64,000 nucleotides of DNA from Alteromonadaceae bacterium (lineage in GTDB: Bacteria > Pseudomonadota > Gammaproteobacteria > Enterobacterales > Alteromonadaceae), in NCBI GenBank assembly GCA_014872785.1, contig WKFJ01000043.1, positions 1 through 64,000 on the forward strand. Direction: 5' to 3'. The translations under genes and the position numbers were made by a program. This document shows, in pieces, positions 10,549-20,811 of this stretch (positions within the stretch are counted from its first letter, which is position 1; each line of letters opens with the position of its first letter). The notes under the pieces are model-generated. The model had not been told where the DNA came from. It was given only the letters and a program-made list of their open reading frames with translations, and ran no database searches.

Positions 10549-10557
10549 ATCTATAAT

Positions 10558-10582
10558 AACGGATCCCAATTTGGGATTCGTT
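10558..10582 (+). terminator. possible hairpin terminator after aroA
   Basis: AACGGATCCCAA (10558-10569) pairs with TTGGGATTCGTT (10571-10582) through 10-12 bp including one G-U pair. The downstream tract is only weakly T-rich (ACTTCCTTT), so termination may be partial. Confidence 0.45.
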
Positions 10583-10604
10583 ACTTCCTTTAACACTATC
10601 TTCA

Positions 10605-10632
10605 TTGCTAAGACACAATTAAAGCGTATAAT
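10605..10632 (+). promoter_or_regulatory. sigma-70 promoter for cmk-rpsA
   Basis: TTGCTA (10605-10610), a 16-bp spacer and a perfect TATAAT (10627-10632) are followed by the GC-rich discriminator ACCGCGCG. Such a discriminator is typical of stringently controlled ribosomal promoters. The expected start lies about 30 bp before cmk. Confidence 0.7.
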
Positions 10633-10671
10633 ACCGCGCGTTTTTACCTAGTTAGCTAAATGGAGCTTTAT

Positions 10672-11355
10672 ATGCAGCAAATTCCTGTGATTACCATTGA
10701 TGGACCCAGTGGGGCGGGAAAAGGCACGATCAGTTTAAAACTTGCACAAAAGCTCGGTTGGCACTTTTTAGATAGCGGCGCAATATACAGAGTACTCGCC
10801 GTTGCGACTTTGCATCACGGTATTGATGCCGAAGATGAAGATGCCATTGTGCCGTTAGCGGCAGGATTAGATGTCAATTTTGAAGTGAATGCCGCCGGCG
10901 ACTCGTTCATCATTTTAGAGGGCGAAGATGTTACCGACAGTATTCGTACTGAGGAAGTAGGGGCTACGGCTTCCAAAGTTGCCTCTTTGCCAAAGGTAAG
11001 AGAGGCGCTATTACGTCGCCAACGCGCGTTTCAAGAAGCACCAGGATTGGTCGCTGATGGAAGAGATATGGGCACGGTAGTGTTCCCAGATGCACCCGCG
11101 AAGATTTTTCTTACCGCATCAGCTGAAGAGCGCGCCGCTAGAAGGCACAAGCAGTTGCAAGAGAAGGGGCATGATGTTAGCATTACGCGCCTTTTATCTG
11201 ACATAAAAGCCAGAGACGACAGAGATTCCAATCGAGCAGTTGCGCCACTAGTACCTGCTGACGACGCGTATTTACTGGATTCTACTGGTGTCAGTATTGA
11301 AGAAGTATTGGAAAAAGCATTGGGATTCATTGGTTCAAAAATTAATTTGAGCTAA
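10672..11355 (+). CDS. cmk: cytidylate kinase
   Basis: This enzyme phosphorylates CMP and dCMP with ATP in pyrimidine nucleotide salvage. The 227-residue protein carries the P-loop GPSGAGKGT at residues 11-19, and [11 protein letters not shown] and [13 protein letters not shown] motifs of the bacterial Cmk family. An ATG at 10660 is in frame, but its own codons contain GGAG spaced 6 bp from the ATG at 10672, so 10672 is the better start. It sits in the conserved aroA-cmk-rpsA string and has its own promoter upstream. Confidence 0.95.
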   Translation: MQQIPVITIDGPSGAGKGTISLKLAQKLGWHFLDSGAIYRVLAVATLHHGIDAEDEDAIVPLAAGLDVNFEVNAAGDSFIILEGEDVTDSIRTEEVGATASKVASLPKVREALLRRQRAFQEAPGLVADGRDMGTVVFPDAPAKIFLTASAEERAARRHKQLQEKGHDVSITRLLSDIKARDDRDSNRAVAPLVPADDAYLLDSTGVSIEEVLEKALGFIGSKINLS

Positions 11356-11381
11356 TTCCAAAACCTTAATCTGCATCGTAA

Positions 11382-11452
11382 CGGAAGGCGATGTTATTGT
11401 AAATAACCCCAATTTACAGGATTGTGAGTTGGATATTAATTGAAGTTGAATT
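11382..11452 (+). promoter_or_regulatory. rpsA translation-initiation leader
   Basis: The 70 nt before rpsA lack a canonical Shine-Dalgarno; the best is GAAG at 11442-11445. Several GGA triplets occur (GGAAGG near 11382, AGGA near 11418, TTGGA near 11429). In E. coli the rpsA initiation region has the same weak GAAG, GGA-bearing hairpin loops, and is autorepressed by S1. The resemblance is seen; autoregulation here is inferred. Confidence 0.45.
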
Positions 11453-13129
11453 ATGACTGAAAGTTTTGCACAACTTTTTGAAGAAAGTTTAAAAGAGTTA
11501 GAAACTCGCCCAGGTGCTATCGTTCGAGGCACTATCGTATCTATCGAAAAAGACATTGTTTTAGTTGACGCTGGTCTTAAATCTGAAAGCGCAATCCCTG
11601 CTGAGCAGTTCAAAAACTCTCGCGGCGATTTAGAAATCGCTGTAGGCGACAGTGTTGATGTTGCATTAGATGCAGTAGAAGATGGTTTCGGTGAAACTAT
11701 CCTTTCTCGCGAAAAAGCGAAACGCCACGAAGCGTGGGTTGAGCTTGAAAAAGCTTACGAAGAAAAAGCAACCGTTATCGGTGTTATCAACGGTAAAGTT
11801 AAAGGTGGCTTTACGGTTGAAGTTAACGCGGTTCGCGCGTTCCTACCAGGTTCACTTGTTGATGTTCGTCCTGTACGTGACACAGCTCACTTGGAAGGTA
11901 AAGAATTAGAATTCAAAGTAATCAAGTTAGACGCTAAGCGTAACAACGTAGTTGTATCTCGTCGTGCTGTTATCGAAGAAGAAAACAGTGCAGAGCGCGA
12001 CAACCTGCTACAAGAACTTGATGAAGGCGTAGAAGTTAAAGGTATCGTTAAGAACCTTACTGACTACGGTGCGTTCGTTGACCTTGGTGGTGTTGATGGT
12101 CTTCTACACATCACTGATATGGCTTGGAAGCGCGTTAAGCACCCAAGTGAAATCGTTAGTGTTGGCGACGAAATCAACGTTAAAGTACTTAAGTTCGACA
12201 AGGAAAAATCTCGTGTTTCACTAGGTATGAAGCAAATGGGTAACGATCCTTGGGAAGAAATTGCCAAGCACTACCCAGAGGGTTCTACTTTGTCTGGTCA
12301 AGTAACCAACCTTACTGATTACGGCTGTTTCGTAGAAATCCAAGAAGGCGTTGAAGGTCTAGTTCACGTTTCTGAAATGGATTGGACTAACAAAAACATC
12401 CACCCATCTAAAGTTGTTAACTTGGGTGACAATGTTGACGTTATGGTTCTTGAAATCGATGAAGAACGTCGTCGTATTTCTCTTGGTCTTAAGCAATGTA
12501 AACCTAACCCATGGGAAGAGTTTGCTAAGTCTTACAACAAGGGCGACAAAGTTACTGGTAAGATCAAGTCAATCACTGACTTCGGTATCTTCATCGGTCT
12601 TGACGGTGGTATCGACGGTCTTGTTCACTTGTCTGACATTTCTTGGAACAAAACTGGCGAAGACGCGGTTCGTGACTACAAGAAAGGCGATGAAATCACT
12701 GCTGTTGTCCTTCAAGTCGACGCAGAGCGTGAGCGTATCTCTCTAGGCGTTAAGCAAATTGATGAAGATCCTTTCAATAAGTATCTGACAGATAAAAAGA
12801 AAGGTGCTATCGTTAATGGAACAGTTACCGCTGTTGACGCAAAAGGTGCAACCATTCTTCTTGCTGAAGAAGTTGAAGGTTACATTCGCGCTGCAGACTT
12901 GGCTCGTGAGCGTGTAGAAGACGCTTCTACTATCCTAAGCGAAGGCCAAGAGATTGAAGCTAAGTACATTGGTGTAGATCGTAAGAATCGCATCATCAAC
13001 TTGTCTGTTAAAGCGAAAGACGAAGCAGACGAGAAAGAAGCACTAGCACGTGTTAATAACCAGCAAGAAGAGTCTGGTTTCGCAAGTGCAATGGCTGAAG
13101 CTTTCAAAGCTGCGAAAGGCGAAGAGTAA
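11453..13129 (+). CDS. rpsA: 30S ribosomal protein S1
   Basis: This is the large RNA-binding ribosomal protein that unwinds mRNA and supports initiation on most transcripts. The 558-residue protein (E. coli has 557) contains six S1/OB-fold repeats. Repeats 3-6 are clear from the recurring pattern G-x-V-x-x-x-T/V-D-x-G-x-F-V followed by G-L-V/L-H-x-S/T-D/E, for example [11 protein letters not shown] and [11 protein letters not shown]. Codon use is strongly biased, as expected for a highly expressed gene. ihfB follows at 69 bp. Confidence 0.98.
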   Translation: MTESFAQLFEESLKELETRPGAIVRGTIVSIEKDIVLVDAGLKSESAIPAEQFKNSRGDLEIAVGDSVDVALDAVEDGFGETILSREKAKRHEAWVELEKAYEEKATVIGVINGKVKGGFTVEVNAVRAFLPGSLVDVRPVRDTAHLEGKELEFKVIKLDAKRNNVVVSRRAVIEEENSAERDNLLQELDEGVEVKGIVKNLTDYGAFVDLGGVDGLLHITDMAWKRVKHPSEIVSVGDEINVKVLKFDKEKSRVSLGMKQMGNDPWEEIAKHYPEGSTLSGQVTNLTDYGCFVEIQEGVEGLVHVSEMDWTNKNIHPSKVVNLGDNVDVMVLEIDEERRRISLGLKQCKPNPWEEFAKSYNKGDKVTGKIKSITDFGIFIGLDGGIDGLVHLSDISWNKTGEDAVRDYKKGDEITAVVLQVDAERERISLGVKQIDEDPFNKYLTDKKKGAIVNGTVTAVDAKGATILLAEEVEGYIRAADLARERVEDASTILSEGQEIEAKYIGVDRKNRIINLSVKAKDEADEKEALARVNNQQEESGFASAMAEAFKAAKGEE

Positions 13130-13198
13130 GAGTCGAGGAGAGGCTTAGCCTCTCCCAGCGGTTAATATCTGAATTTGTTGGTTGAGCAAGAGGTTAAA

Positions 13199-13492
13199 AT
13201 GACCAAATCACAACTTATTGAGAGACTTGCCGAAAGGGCTCGACATATTCCCTCTAGAGATGTGGAAATCGCTATTAAGGAACTTTTAGAGCAGATGGCA
13301 CAAACGCTACAGAAAGGCGAACGAATAGAAATTCGTGGCTTTGGTAGTTTTTCTCTGCACTTTAGAGCACCTAGAGTAGGACGAAATCCGAAAACTGGCG
13401 AAACCGTCAAGTTGGAAGGAAAGTACGTTCCACACTTCAAGCCTGGAAAGGAGTTGAGGGAAAGAGTCAACGAATTATTAGTGCAACACTAA
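13199..13492 (+). CDS. ihfB: integration host factor beta subunit
   Basis: This 97-residue HU/IHF-family protein pairs with IhfA to bend DNA sharply at specific sites. The DNA-inserting beta-arm contains [11 protein letters not shown] and the [10 protein letters not shown] segment with the intercalating proline. The ATG at 13199 follows AGAGGT at good spacing; an earlier in-frame TTG would add eight residues not typical of the family. Its place after rpsA is conserved across gammaproteobacteria. Confidence 0.96.
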   Translation: MTKSQLIERLAERARHIPSRDVEIAIKELLEQMAQTLQKGERIEIRGFGSFSLHFRAPRVGRNPKTGETVKLEGKYVPHFKPGKELRERVNELLVQH

Positions 13493-13499
13493 TCTATTG

Positions 13500-13528
13500 A
13501 AAACGGCATTCTTGTGATGCCGTTTTTT
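13500..13528 (+). terminator. intrinsic terminator after ihfB
   Basis: AAAACGGCAT (13500-13509) pairs with ATGCCGTTTT (13517-13526) around a 7-nt loop and runs into six T residues. It separates rpsA-ihfB from lapA. Confidence 0.85.
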
Positions 13529-13551
13529 ATTTCTTGTACGGGTACCACTTT

Positions 13552-13812
13552 TTGAAACTGGTTTTTTTCTTAGTTCTTCTCGTTTTTATTGTTCTACTAG
13601 CTACCGTATTCGGCGCTCAAAATACTGCGGTTACCACGGTTAATTATTTAATTGCGAAAAGTGATGTAGAAGTGCGCACATTAATGACTATCTGCTTTAT
13701 CCTGGGCGCGGTGTTCGCCACCGCTTTTTGGGTGATTTACAGTGTGTCTTTGAAAGTCAAAATGTTAGCATTAAAACGAAAAATCAATTCAGATCTAAAG
13801 CCGAGTCGCTAA
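13552..13812 (+). CDS. lapA: lipopolysaccharide assembly protein A-like membrane protein
   Basis: This small inner-membrane protein is the partner of LapB. The 86-residue reading has two hydrophobic spans separated by a short polar loop: residues about 2-20, ending in the family hallmark FGAQNTAV, and about 40-65. A basic tail follows. The best start by comparison with E. coli LapA (which begins M-K-Y-L-L) is the TTG at 13552; a TTG at 13534 would add six residues. Neither has a strong ribosome site. It is 4 bp upstream of lapB. Confidence 0.85.
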   Translation: MKLVFFLVLLVFIVLLATVFGAQNTAVTTVNYLIAKSDVEVRTLMTICFILGAVFATAFWVIYSVSLKVKMLALKRKINSDLKPSR

Positions 13813-13816
13813 CTAT

Positions 13817-14989
13817 ATGTTAGAAGTATTGTTCTTATTATTGCCTGTTGCAGCCGGCTATGGCTGGATGATGGGACGCAATAGTGTGCGTCAGGCACAA
13901 CGAAAACAATCCAGTATTTTATCGCGTCACTATTTTAAAGGGCTTAATTTTCTATTGTCAGATCAGCCTGACAAAGCGGTTGATACTCTTATCAAAATGG
14001 TAGATGTCAATAATGACAACGCCGAAACCCACATAGCAATGGGAAACTTCTTCAGACATCGCGGTGAGATTGACCGCGCAATTAAAGTTCATCAAAACTT
14101 GGTTGAAAAAGAAGGTATCTCGGAAACCCAACGCGAACGGGCATTGTTCGAGCTTGGGCGTGACTACTTGTTGGGTGGATTTTTAGAGAGAGCAGAAAGC
14201 TCATTCTTAAGTTTACTCAACAGCCAAAAACATTACTTAAATGCACAACAGCAACTTTTTAGTATTTACCAAACCACAAAAGAATGGGATAGGGCAGTTG
14301 AACTCGCCGAGTCCATGGTGGATAACTTTGGTGATTCTGAAGAGCTATCTTCTCGAGTGTCTCACTTTTATTGCGAACAAGCCGCACTATTTATAAAAAG
14401 CGAAGATTATGAGCAGGCTGAGAAGTGCTTGCAAAAGTCCATTTACGCCGATGAGCACGATGTGAGACCCTGGTTGATGTTAGCTGATCTCGCCATCAAC
14501 GCAAAAGATTACAAAACGGCTTTTGGTTATTTGGCGGAAGTTCCAAAACGCGATGTAACCTGGTTCAGTGAAGCCGTCCCTAAACTTTGGCAATGTGCTG
14601 AAAATACAGGAAACTGGACCGAATTAAGCGAATTGCTCAATAAATACTCTGAAAAATGCGCAACTGCTTATCTGGCGACCGTATCGTTATTATCAAGAGA
14701 TAAGTCACCTGAGGAGGCTGCTGAATTTCTAAGAGCACAATTGCAAAAAAGTCCTTCAATGCGAGGCTTTAATACACTGTTGTCACTATATGCGGAAAAT
14801 CCCGACAATAACCAAGAGACGACAGCTAGCCTGACCATGTTGCAAGAACTCATCCAAAACCAGATAAACTTGCGTCCCAAATATCGTTGCCATAGCTGCG
14901 GTTTCTCTGGACGTAAGATCCATTGGTTATGTCCTTCTTGCAAACAGTGGGGATTGATGAAACCAATAAAAGGATTAGATGGAGATTAA
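13817..14989 (+). CDS. lapB: lipopolysaccharide assembly protein B (TPR, rubredoxin-type zinc site)
   Basis: LapB is an inner-membrane-anchored adaptor that directs FtsH to degrade LpxC and so limits lipopolysaccharide synthesis. The 390 residues are the family length. They show an N-terminal membrane anchor, nine or so tetratricopeptide repeats through the middle, and a C-terminal rubredoxin-like metal site formed by CHSCGFSG and CPSCKQWG. It is cotranscribed with lapA and lies 1 bp from pyrF, the E. coli order. Confidence 0.95.
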   Translation: MLEVLFLLLPVAAGYGWMMGRNSVRQAQRKQSSILSRHYFKGLNFLLSDQPDKAVDTLIKMVDVNNDNAETHIAMGNFFRHRGEIDRAIKVHQNLVEKEGISETQRERALFELGRDYLLGGFLERAESSFLSLLNSQKHYLNAQQQLFSIYQTTKEWDRAVELAESMVDNFGDSEELSSRVSHFYCEQAALFIKSEDYEQAEKCLQKSIYADEHDVRPWLMLADLAINAKDYKTAFGYLAEVPKRDVTWFSEAVPKLWQCAENTGNWTELSELLNKYSEKCATAYLATVSLLSRDKSPEEAAEFLRAQLQKSPSMRGFNTLLSLYAENPDNNQETTASLTMLQELIQNQINLRPKYRCHSCGFSGRKIHWLCPSCKQWGLMKPIKGLDGD

Positions 14990-14990
14990 T

Positions 14991-15689
14991 ATGTCTGATA
15001 GCAAAGTCATCGTAGCGCTTGATTATAATGACAAGAATGATGCTTTAGCCTTTGTGGGGCAAATTGAACCAGACCTTTGTAAGTTAAAAGTCGGCAAAGA
15101 GATGTTCACTTTGTTCGGTCCTGATTTTGTCAAACACCTCGTGGCGAAAGGCTTCGATGTATTTTTAGATTTAAAATTTCACGACATTCCCAACACAGTG
15201 GCAAAAGCTTGCGCCGCTGCGGCTGAATTAGGCGTATGGATGGTAAACGTACACGCCTCTGGTGGTGAAAAAATGATGGTGGCGGCAAAAGAAGCATTAC
15301 AGCCTTACGGTGAGAATCGTCCCAAATTAATCGCCGTAACGGTACTTACCAGTATGGACGCAGAACAACTATCCAAAACTGGTATTCATGTAGCGCCTCA
15401 ATTGCACGTTATGCACCTTGCAAACCTTACCAAGGCTGCGGGGCTCGACGGTGTCGTATGTTCTGCGCAAGAAGCAGAGATATTAAAACGTGAGATATCA
15501 AACGAGTTTTGTTTAGTCACCCCTGGAATAAGACCTGTCGGAAGCGCGATGGGGGATCAATCTAGAGTCATGACGCCTGAGCAAGCTGTTAAGGCCGGGG
15601 TGGATTATATGGTTATTGGGCGTCCGATTACGCAAGCAGACGACCCTTTAGCTGCACTGAAGCAAATCAACGCCAGTATCTCAGATTAA
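14991..15689 (+). CDS. pyrF: orotidine 5'-phosphate decarboxylase
   Basis: This enzyme decarboxylates OMP to UMP, the last step of de novo pyrimidine synthesis. The 232-residue TIM barrel shows the catalytic array [10 protein letters not shown] near residues 60-69 and the phosphate loop TPGIRP. The ATG at 14991 has GGAG seven bp upstream; the in-frame ATG at 14979 lies within the end of lapB and is unlikely. The gene ends the lapAB-pyrF operon. Confidence 0.96.
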   Translation: MSDSKVIVALDYNDKNDALAFVGQIEPDLCKLKVGKEMFTLFGPDFVKHLVAKGFDVFLDLKFHDIPNTVAKACAAAAELGVWMVNVHASGGEKMMVAAKEALQPYGENRPKLIAVTVLTSMDAEQLSKTGIHVAPQLHVMHLANLTKAAGLDGVVCSAQEAEILKREISNEFCLVTPGIRPVGSAMGDQSRVMTPEQAVKAGVDYMVIGRPITQADDPLAALKQINASISD

Positions 15690-15694
15690 CAAAT

Positions 15695-15733
15695 AATGGC
15701 CATGTCTATTCTGATATGCGCCATTTCTTTTTC
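15695..15733. terminator. possible terminator between convergent pyrF and solute-binding gene
   Basis: AATGGC-CAT pairs with ATG-(bulged C)-GCCATT around a 12-nt loop, and TTCTTTTTT follows on the plus strand. It overlaps the last codons of the opposing gene. The stem is imperfect. Confidence 0.4.
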
Positions 15734-16470
15734 AAAGTAGTTAGTTTCCCCGTATGGGCTAATATTTCCATTGCAGACCTGTATTTTTGTGTTAACGCGG
15801 GGTTACTTTCGTTATTGAATGCGATGTGCAAGTCGCTATCAAGCATGTTTGCTCTAAAGACTTTCTTGAGACGATTTTTATCCATCCCCAAATCTTTTAA
15901 CGCAGTATAGATCCCTCGTTCTACCGCAATTACGATGTCTGCCCTTCCATTTAGTAGCATTCTAATCCTATGAACCTCATCGCTGTTACTAGTAGTTGCA
16001 CCCATAATATAAAGGTTACTGAAGTCAAGCTTACTCAAGTACTCGTGCGTAGTTGCATCTTTGACGACCGCTATTCGCATATCTTTGAAGTCGCTTAATT
16101 TTGTAGATGGTGTGATTTGAGATTCTGGTAACGTCCAAAAATAAAGCTTTTCTGTCGCTATTTTGGCCGTCCAATCAAATAAATGCTCTCTGTCTTTATT
16201 TTTACCAATAGAAAAAATCATGAGATCCGGCGTGGTAGAAGCCTTTTTATAAGCAACCGACCAAGGTAAAACGGAAAGGTTTAATTTATCTCCCGTTATT
16301 TTGAATAATTCATCAACAACATCGATACTGTACCCAGTAAGTTTATTGTCTGCGCCCATTATCTGATAAGGATAAAATACCTCGGTAACGGCGTTAATCT
16401 CGTTGCTTTTTGCGATGCCGCTGAATAACAAGAGTAGTAGTGCGATGAATTGATAAGTGACAATTTTCAA
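15706..16470 (-). CDS. periplasmic solute-binding protein, PBP2 family, orphan
   Basis: This is a 254-residue exported protein of the bacterial extracellular solute-binding family 3 type. It has a signal peptide ending near residue 22 (LLLLLFSGIAKS), then the PBP2-like opening EVFYPYQIMGADNKLTGYSIDVVDELF and a closing LTTLKKKWRI helix. No ABC permease or ATPase gene is nearby, so a role in uptake is not supported; such orphans in Alteromonadales may sense or buffer ligands. The ligand is unknown. It is the first of four apparently intact orphan binding proteins in this window. Confidence 0.8.
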   Translation of the reverse strand: MKIVTYQFIALLLLLFSGIAKSNEINAVTEVFYPYQIMGADNKLTGYSIDVVDELFKITGDKLNLSVLPWSVAYKKASTTPDLMIFSIGKNKDREHLFDWTAKIATEKLYFWTLPESQITPSTKLSDFKDMRIAVVKDATTHEYLSKLDFSNLYIMGATTSNSDEVHRIRMLLNGRADIVIAVERGIYTALKDLGMDKNRLKKVFRANMLDSDLHIAFNNESNPALTQKYRSAMEILAHTGKLTTLKKKWRISE

Positions 16471-16590
16471 CTTAGTTTTCCATGCTCGGTTATTTCAAAT
16501 GAAAAGTCGCTTTGTATATTTATTCAACGAGTTTAACGTAATCACGGCGTTTTCGCCAAAGTTTAACCAGTCGGTCAGATACTTACACAT

Positions 16591-16616
16591 AAAAAAGCCA
16601 CCCCGAGGGTGGCTTG
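16591..16616 (-). terminator. intrinsic terminator of rne
   Basis: AAGCCACCC (16595-16603) pairs with GGGTGGCTT (16607-16615) around a 3-nt loop. On the minus strand the stem is followed by six T residues. It lies about 45 bp after the rne stop. Confidence 0.85.
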
Positions 16617-16659
16617 TAAAAGACCGGATAGTACGTTTCGGTACTTCTGCTATTTTGGC

Positions 16660-19428
16660 TTAGCCAAGTTCAGCAGGTTTTGCCGCTGGTGCATTGGCTC
16701 TGCTACTTGCACTTACTGAGGCCGCAGCTTTGCCGCTCACCCTAATTTCAGGGCGTTTTGCAAGGTCTAGCGCAGTAATAGTGATTTCACCGAGCTCTTC
16801 ACTTAATGGCGTTGGCTTAGCCATAGGTGCCGATGCTTTGTGGACGACTTTTACTTTAGCGACGGCTGCGGTTTTCTTTTTAGTCTTCTCTTCTTTCACT
16901 GGTGCCTTTTCTTCCATTTTGGAAGGTTCTGGCATTTCCAGTGACAAAGATTGTTGAACGGCATCGTCGGCTGGCTTAGCTTGCGGCTCAACTGATTTTT
17001 CTTCAGCGCTTTCGTGTGAAAGATCAAGTTGTCCATTGACCGGGGTAGTCTCTTCGGCTTTTACCGGCTCTGGAGCAATATCATTCTTAGTTTCAACCTG
17101 CTCAGCAGTAACTCCAGCACTATCACTTGATGCTTCGGCATTTTTCGCTGCATTTTGTGTAGCCGTTTCTTTTGCAGTAGATTCGGATGCTTCGATAGTT
17201 GGCTTGTCTTGTGATGCGTCATTTACAAATTCTGCATTAGCTTCTTTTGCAACTGCCTCATTTGACGCTTGAGCGCCTTCGGTAACTGCATTGGTTGCAA
17301 CCTGATCGTTACTTGTGTCCTTGTTGCGTCTGCGATTTCTGTTGTCGTTGCGACGATTTCTCGTTCTCGTGGATTTCTCTTGCTTTGCGTCTGTTTCGAC
17401 GGCTTCGTCGGTCTGTGGTTTATTGACCGAATCCACTCTTACACTGCGACGCTTGTCACGACGTTGGCGACGTTCCGCAACCTTTTGAGGAGCTTTTTCT
17501 TGTCTTTCAGAGCTCTGCGCCGCTTCTTCGTTAGAACGACGTTGATTTGACCTATTGTCACCTCTTTGTTGTTTCGGCTTAGGCTTAGTTTCAGCATCAG
17601 CCTCTACTTTTTTGGCAGGCTTAGGTTTGTTATTTCTGTCGCCTTTTTTGTAATCGTTGCGTTTGTTTTTATGATTACGCTTGCCTTTATGACGTTTGTT
17701 GTACGGCTTTTTCCCACGCTTTTTAGGCTTTTCATCTGATTTGAAAAATGCCATTAACCAAGTAATGAAAACTGAGAAAATGCCCGGTTCTTGTTTCGGA
17801 GCCACAACAGGTGCTGCTTGCGTCGGCGCAGCGAAACCTGACAGTGCCGGTTGTTCTTTCTCAACAGGCTCTGGCATTACCGCTACGTTGATTGATTGCT
17901 CTTCGTTTTGTTCAGAAGAAACAGCAACTAACTTATAGCTAGATTCATCAGTAGAGTCATCCTTGCGATAGCGAGTTACTTCATAGTGTGGCGTATCCAT
18001 ATTGGCATTAGGAATAATCAATAAAGATACATTGTGGCGTTTCTCGATAAATTGAATAGCCTTACGCTTTTCGTTTAGTAAGTAGGTTGCTACTGGAACC
18101 GGAACCTGAGCGTGAACCTGGTGGGTATTTTCCTTAATACCTTCTTCTTCGAGCAAACGAAGAATCGATAGTGCCAACGACTCAGTACTTCTGATGGTGC
18201 CTTGTCCTGAACAACGTGGACAAACATGGTTAGCAGCTTCGCCAAGAGAAGGGCGTAGTCTTTGACGAGACATCTCCAAAAGGCCGAAACGAGAAATGCG
18301 GCTTAGTTGTACGCGCGCACGGTCATTTTCCACCGCCGCCTTCATTCGATTTTCGACTTCCTTTTGATGCTTGATAGGCGTCATATCAATAAAGTCGATA
18401 ACAACTAAACCACCTAAATCTCGCAAACGAAGTTGTCTTGCAATTTCATCCGCAGCTTCAAGGTTTGTATTGAGTGCTGTTTCCTCAATGTCCCCACCTT
18501 TGGTGGCTCTGGCAGAGTTAATATCGATTGAGGTCAACGCTTCTGTCGGGTCGATTACGATAGAACCACCAGAAGGAAGACGTACTTCGCGTTGGAAAGC
18601 TGATTCAATCTGATTCTCGATCTGGAAGTGATTAAACAGAGGAACGTCGCTTGAATAGCGCTTCACTCTGTTAGCGAAATCTGGACGTACTAACTTGATA
18701 TGTTCCAGTGCCTGTTCAAAGACCTTTGGATGGTCTATAAGGATTTCTCCTACATCACGGCGTAAATAGTCTCGGATGGCGCGAACAATAACGTTACTTT
18801 CTTGGTGAATCAGAAAAGGAGCAGGGCGGTCAGCAGATACTTCCTCGATGGCTTTCCAATGAGTTAATAAAACGCTTAAATCCCATGCGAGCTCTTCATA
18901 AGACTTACCGACACCGGCAGTTCTTACGATTAATCCCATGCCTTTAGGCAAATCAAGACGGTTTAAAGCGTCTTTTAATTCAGTTCTCTCGTCACCTTCA
19001 ATGCGACGTGAAATACCACCTGCACGGGGGTTGTTTGGCATAAGTACCAAATAGCTACCGGCTAGGCTAATGAATGTAGTAAGCGCAGCGCCTTTTTGAC
19101 CACGTTCTTCTTTGTCGATTTGAACGATAACTTCTTGGCCCTCAGAAACAACATCTTTGATGTTTGGACGACCTTCGAATTGATAACCTTCGGGGAAGTA
19201 AGACTTTGCTATTTCTTTTAGTGGGAGGAAGCCGTGTCGCTCTGTTCCATAATCAACAAAGGCTGCTTCTAAGCTTGGCTCTACGCGAGTGATAGTACCT
19301 TTGTAGATGTTGGCCTTTTTTTGTTCATGACCAGGGCTTTCAATGTCCAGGTCATATAGTCGTTGGCCGTCGACAAGTGCAACGCGCATCTCTTCTGATT
19401 GCGTGGCATTGATCAACATTCTTTTCAT
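16660..19428 (-). CDS. rne: ribonuclease E
   Basis: RNase E is the essential endoribonuclease that starts mRNA decay and matures rRNA and tRNA; it is also the degradosome scaffold. The 922-residue reading starts at the ATG giving [10 protein letters not shown]. An S1 domain covers about residues 35-120, and [10 protein letters not shown] and VVIDFIDM hold the two magnesium-binding aspartates. CPRCSGQG is the zinc-link that joins subunits. After about residue 510 the chain becomes disordered: Lys/Arg/Asn-rich RNA-binding stretches, then Ala/Glu/Thr-rich segments, ending in a Pro/Ala-rich tail. [10 protein letters not shown] near residues 550-560 fits the amphipathic membrane-targeting helix. 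It is divergent from rluC, as in E. coli. Confidence 0.96.
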   Translation of the reverse strand: MKRMLINATQSEEMRVALVDGQRLYDLDIESPGHEQKKANIYKGTITRVEPSLEAAFVDYGTERHGFLPLKEIAKSYFPEGYQFEGRPNIKDVVSEGQEVIVQIDKEERGQKGAALTTFISLAGSYLVLMPNNPRAGGISRRIEGDERTELKDALNRLDLPKGMGLIVRTAGVGKSYEELAWDLSVLLTHWKAIEEVSADRPAPFLIHQESNVIVRAIRDYLRRDVGEILIDHPKVFEQALEHIKLVRPDFANRVKRYSSDVPLFNHFQIENQIESAFQREVRLPSGGSIVIDPTEALTSIDINSARATKGGDIEETALNTNLEAADEIARQLRLRDLGGLVVIDFIDMTPIKHQKEVENRMKAAVENDRARVQLSRISRFGLLEMSRQRLRPSLGEAANHVCPRCSGQGTIRSTESLALSILRLLEEEGIKENTHQVHAQVPVPVATYLLNEKRKAIQFIEKRHNVSLLIIPNANMDTPHYEVTRYRKDDSTDESSYKLVAVSSEQNEEQSINVAVMPEPVEKEQPALSGFAAPTQAAPVVAPKQEPGIFSVFITWLMAFFKSDEKPKKRGKKPYNKRHKGKRNHKNKRNDYKKGDRNNKPKPAKKVEADAETKPKPKQQRGDNRSNQRRSNEEAAQSSERQEKAPQKVAERRQRRDKRRSVRVDSVNKPQTDEAVETDAKQEKSTRTRNRRNDNRNRRRNKDTSNDQVATNAVTEGAQASNEAVAKEANAEFVNDASQDKPTIEASESTAKETATQNAAKNAEASSDSAGVTAEQVETKNDIAPEPVKAEETTPVNGQLDLSHESAEEKSVEPQAKPADDAVQQSLSLEMPEPSKMEEKAPVKEEKTKKKTAAVAKVKVVHKASAPMAKPTPLSEELGEITITALDLAKRPEIRVSGKAAASVSASSRANAPAAKPAELG

Positions 19429-19763
19429 ATTGTTACTCGATATAATTATTATCCAGCACAATACAAAAAGAGAGTACCGTAATTGGCCTCACCGGGTATT
19501 GTTTATCCCAGTCTCGCGACTGTAATCCCTCTACATATTGGATAGAGTAGGTGAACGAATTGTTATCTTACCGGGCTCGCAGATTATTTATTGCGAACCA
19601 TACAATATTCTCTCTTTGCCTTGTTACTGGCTTTTAGAAATCTCTTTACCACCAAGTATTCTTCTTCAAACAATCTGTTGTTTCATTTATCTACACGTTT
19701 AATCTATTACGTGAGTCGATTGTTTTACTTGGTTCACTATTAAATTGCGCAGAATTTTACTGC
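19429..19763 (-). promoter_or_regulatory. long structured 5' leader of rne (rne5-like)
   Basis: About 335 nt separate the predicted promoter from the rne start. The leader contains a GNRA-capped hairpin (minus strand CAGTC-GCGA-GACTG, 19509-19522) and further self-complementary segments. E. coli rne has a 361-nt leader whose hairpins let RNase E cut its own message. Position, length and a tetraloop hairpin agree; homology to that element is inferred and not aligned. Confidence 0.55.
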
Positions 19764-19769
19764 ACGTTA

Positions 19770-19799
19770 ATTATGACATGTCCGGTAAATTTCTGGCAA
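19770..19799 (-). promoter_or_regulatory. sigma-70 promoter of rne
   Basis: On the minus strand TTGCCA (19794-19799), an 18-bp spacer and CATAAT (19770-19775) form a promoter. An upstream TG makes the -10 extended. Confidence 0.55.
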
Positions 19800-19854
19800 G
19801 AAAATACCTTAAATAGGTGTTAAAAATTTGGATTCATATACAATTGGCCGCCTT

Positions 19855-20811
19855 ATGAGTGAAGAAACTTACAACAAAGTACAATTTATAGACGTTGATG
19901 CGGAATACGCTGGTCAGAGAATAGACAATTACTTGCGTGCGCGACTAAAAGGTGTGCCCAAAAGCATGATCTACCGGATCTTGCGAAAAGGCGAAGTGCG
20001 GGTGAATAAAAAACGGGTAAAGCCTGAATATAAACTCAATGCCGGAGATACCTTACGACTGCCTCCTATACGTGTTAGTGAGTCAGTCAATACCGCCCCC
20101 TCTGCTAATCTACAAAGTGTGCAGAGCCTCGAATCTAGTATCATTTTTGAAGACAAAGGGCTAATCGTTTTAAACAAGCCCTCAGGTATGGCTGTGCATG
20201 GTGGTAGCGGCTTGAGTTTTGGCGTAATCGAAGCCCTGAGAAGTCTCAGACCTCAAGAGAAATTTTTAGAGCTAGTACATCGCTTAGACCGCGATACTAG
20301 TGGGGTTTTGTTGATAGCAAAACGCCGGTCAGTTTTGAAAAGGGTTCACGAACAGCTCAGAAATAAAGAGCCGGATAAAAGATACTACGCATTGGTTACC
20401 GGTGCATGGCCAAAACACCGAAATAAAGTGAAGGCTCCGCTACACAAGAATGTGTTGCAGTCTGGTGAGCGCATTGTCCGGGTGAACGAGAAGGGCAAAC
20501 CTTCAGAAACAAGATATTCTGTTGTGTCTACTTTTGCCAATGCGAGTTTAGTTGAGGCGGTTCCTGTGACCGGACGAACTCATCAGATAAGAGTGCATTG
20601 TTTGCATGCAGGTCATCCGATTTTAGGTGATGATAAATATTGCGAGGCTGAGGACAATCAATGGGCAAAGTCTTTTTCTCTCAATCGATTATTTTTGCAC
20701 GCTCATCAAATCACCCTCGAGTATGGCGAGCCGGGGCAAAAGCAAACCTTTAAAGCACCTCTACCAAAAGAACTTCAAATAGTATTGGATAATTTACAAA
20801 ATGATGGATAA
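19855..20811 (+). CDS. rluC: 23S rRNA pseudouridine synthase (955/2504/2580)
   Basis: RluC makes three pseudouridines in 23S rRNA. The 318-residue protein has an N-terminal S4 RNA-binding domain (RIDNYLRARLKGVPKSMIYR) and the RluA-family catalytic motif HRLDRDTSGVLL with the nucleophilic aspartate. GRTHQIRVH is the third family motif. The ATG at 19855 gives the E. coli length (319); a TTG at 19828 would add nine residues. No good ribosome site is visible for either. Its last codons overlap the following HAD gene. Confidence 0.94.
   Translation: MSEETYNKVQFIDVDAEYAGQRIDNYLRARLKGVPKSMIYRILRKGEVRVNKKRVKPEYKLNAGDTLRLPPIRVSESVNTAPSANLQSVQSLESSIIFEDKGLIVLNKPSGMAVHGGSGLSFGVIEALRSLRPQEKFLELVHRLDRDTSGVLLIAKRRSVLKRVHEQLRNKEPDKRYYALVTGAWPKHRNKVKAPLHKNVLQSGERIVRVNEKGKPSETRYSVVSTFANASLVEAVPVTGRTHQIRVHCLHAGHPILGDDKYCEAEDNQWAKSFSLNRLFLHAHQITLEYGEPGQKQTFKAPLPKELQIVLDNLQNDG

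Noticed and set aside
16457..16663. 68-codon plus-strand frame between the 15.7 kb binding protein and rne
   Set aside because: It runs through the rne terminator hairpin and has no ribosome site.
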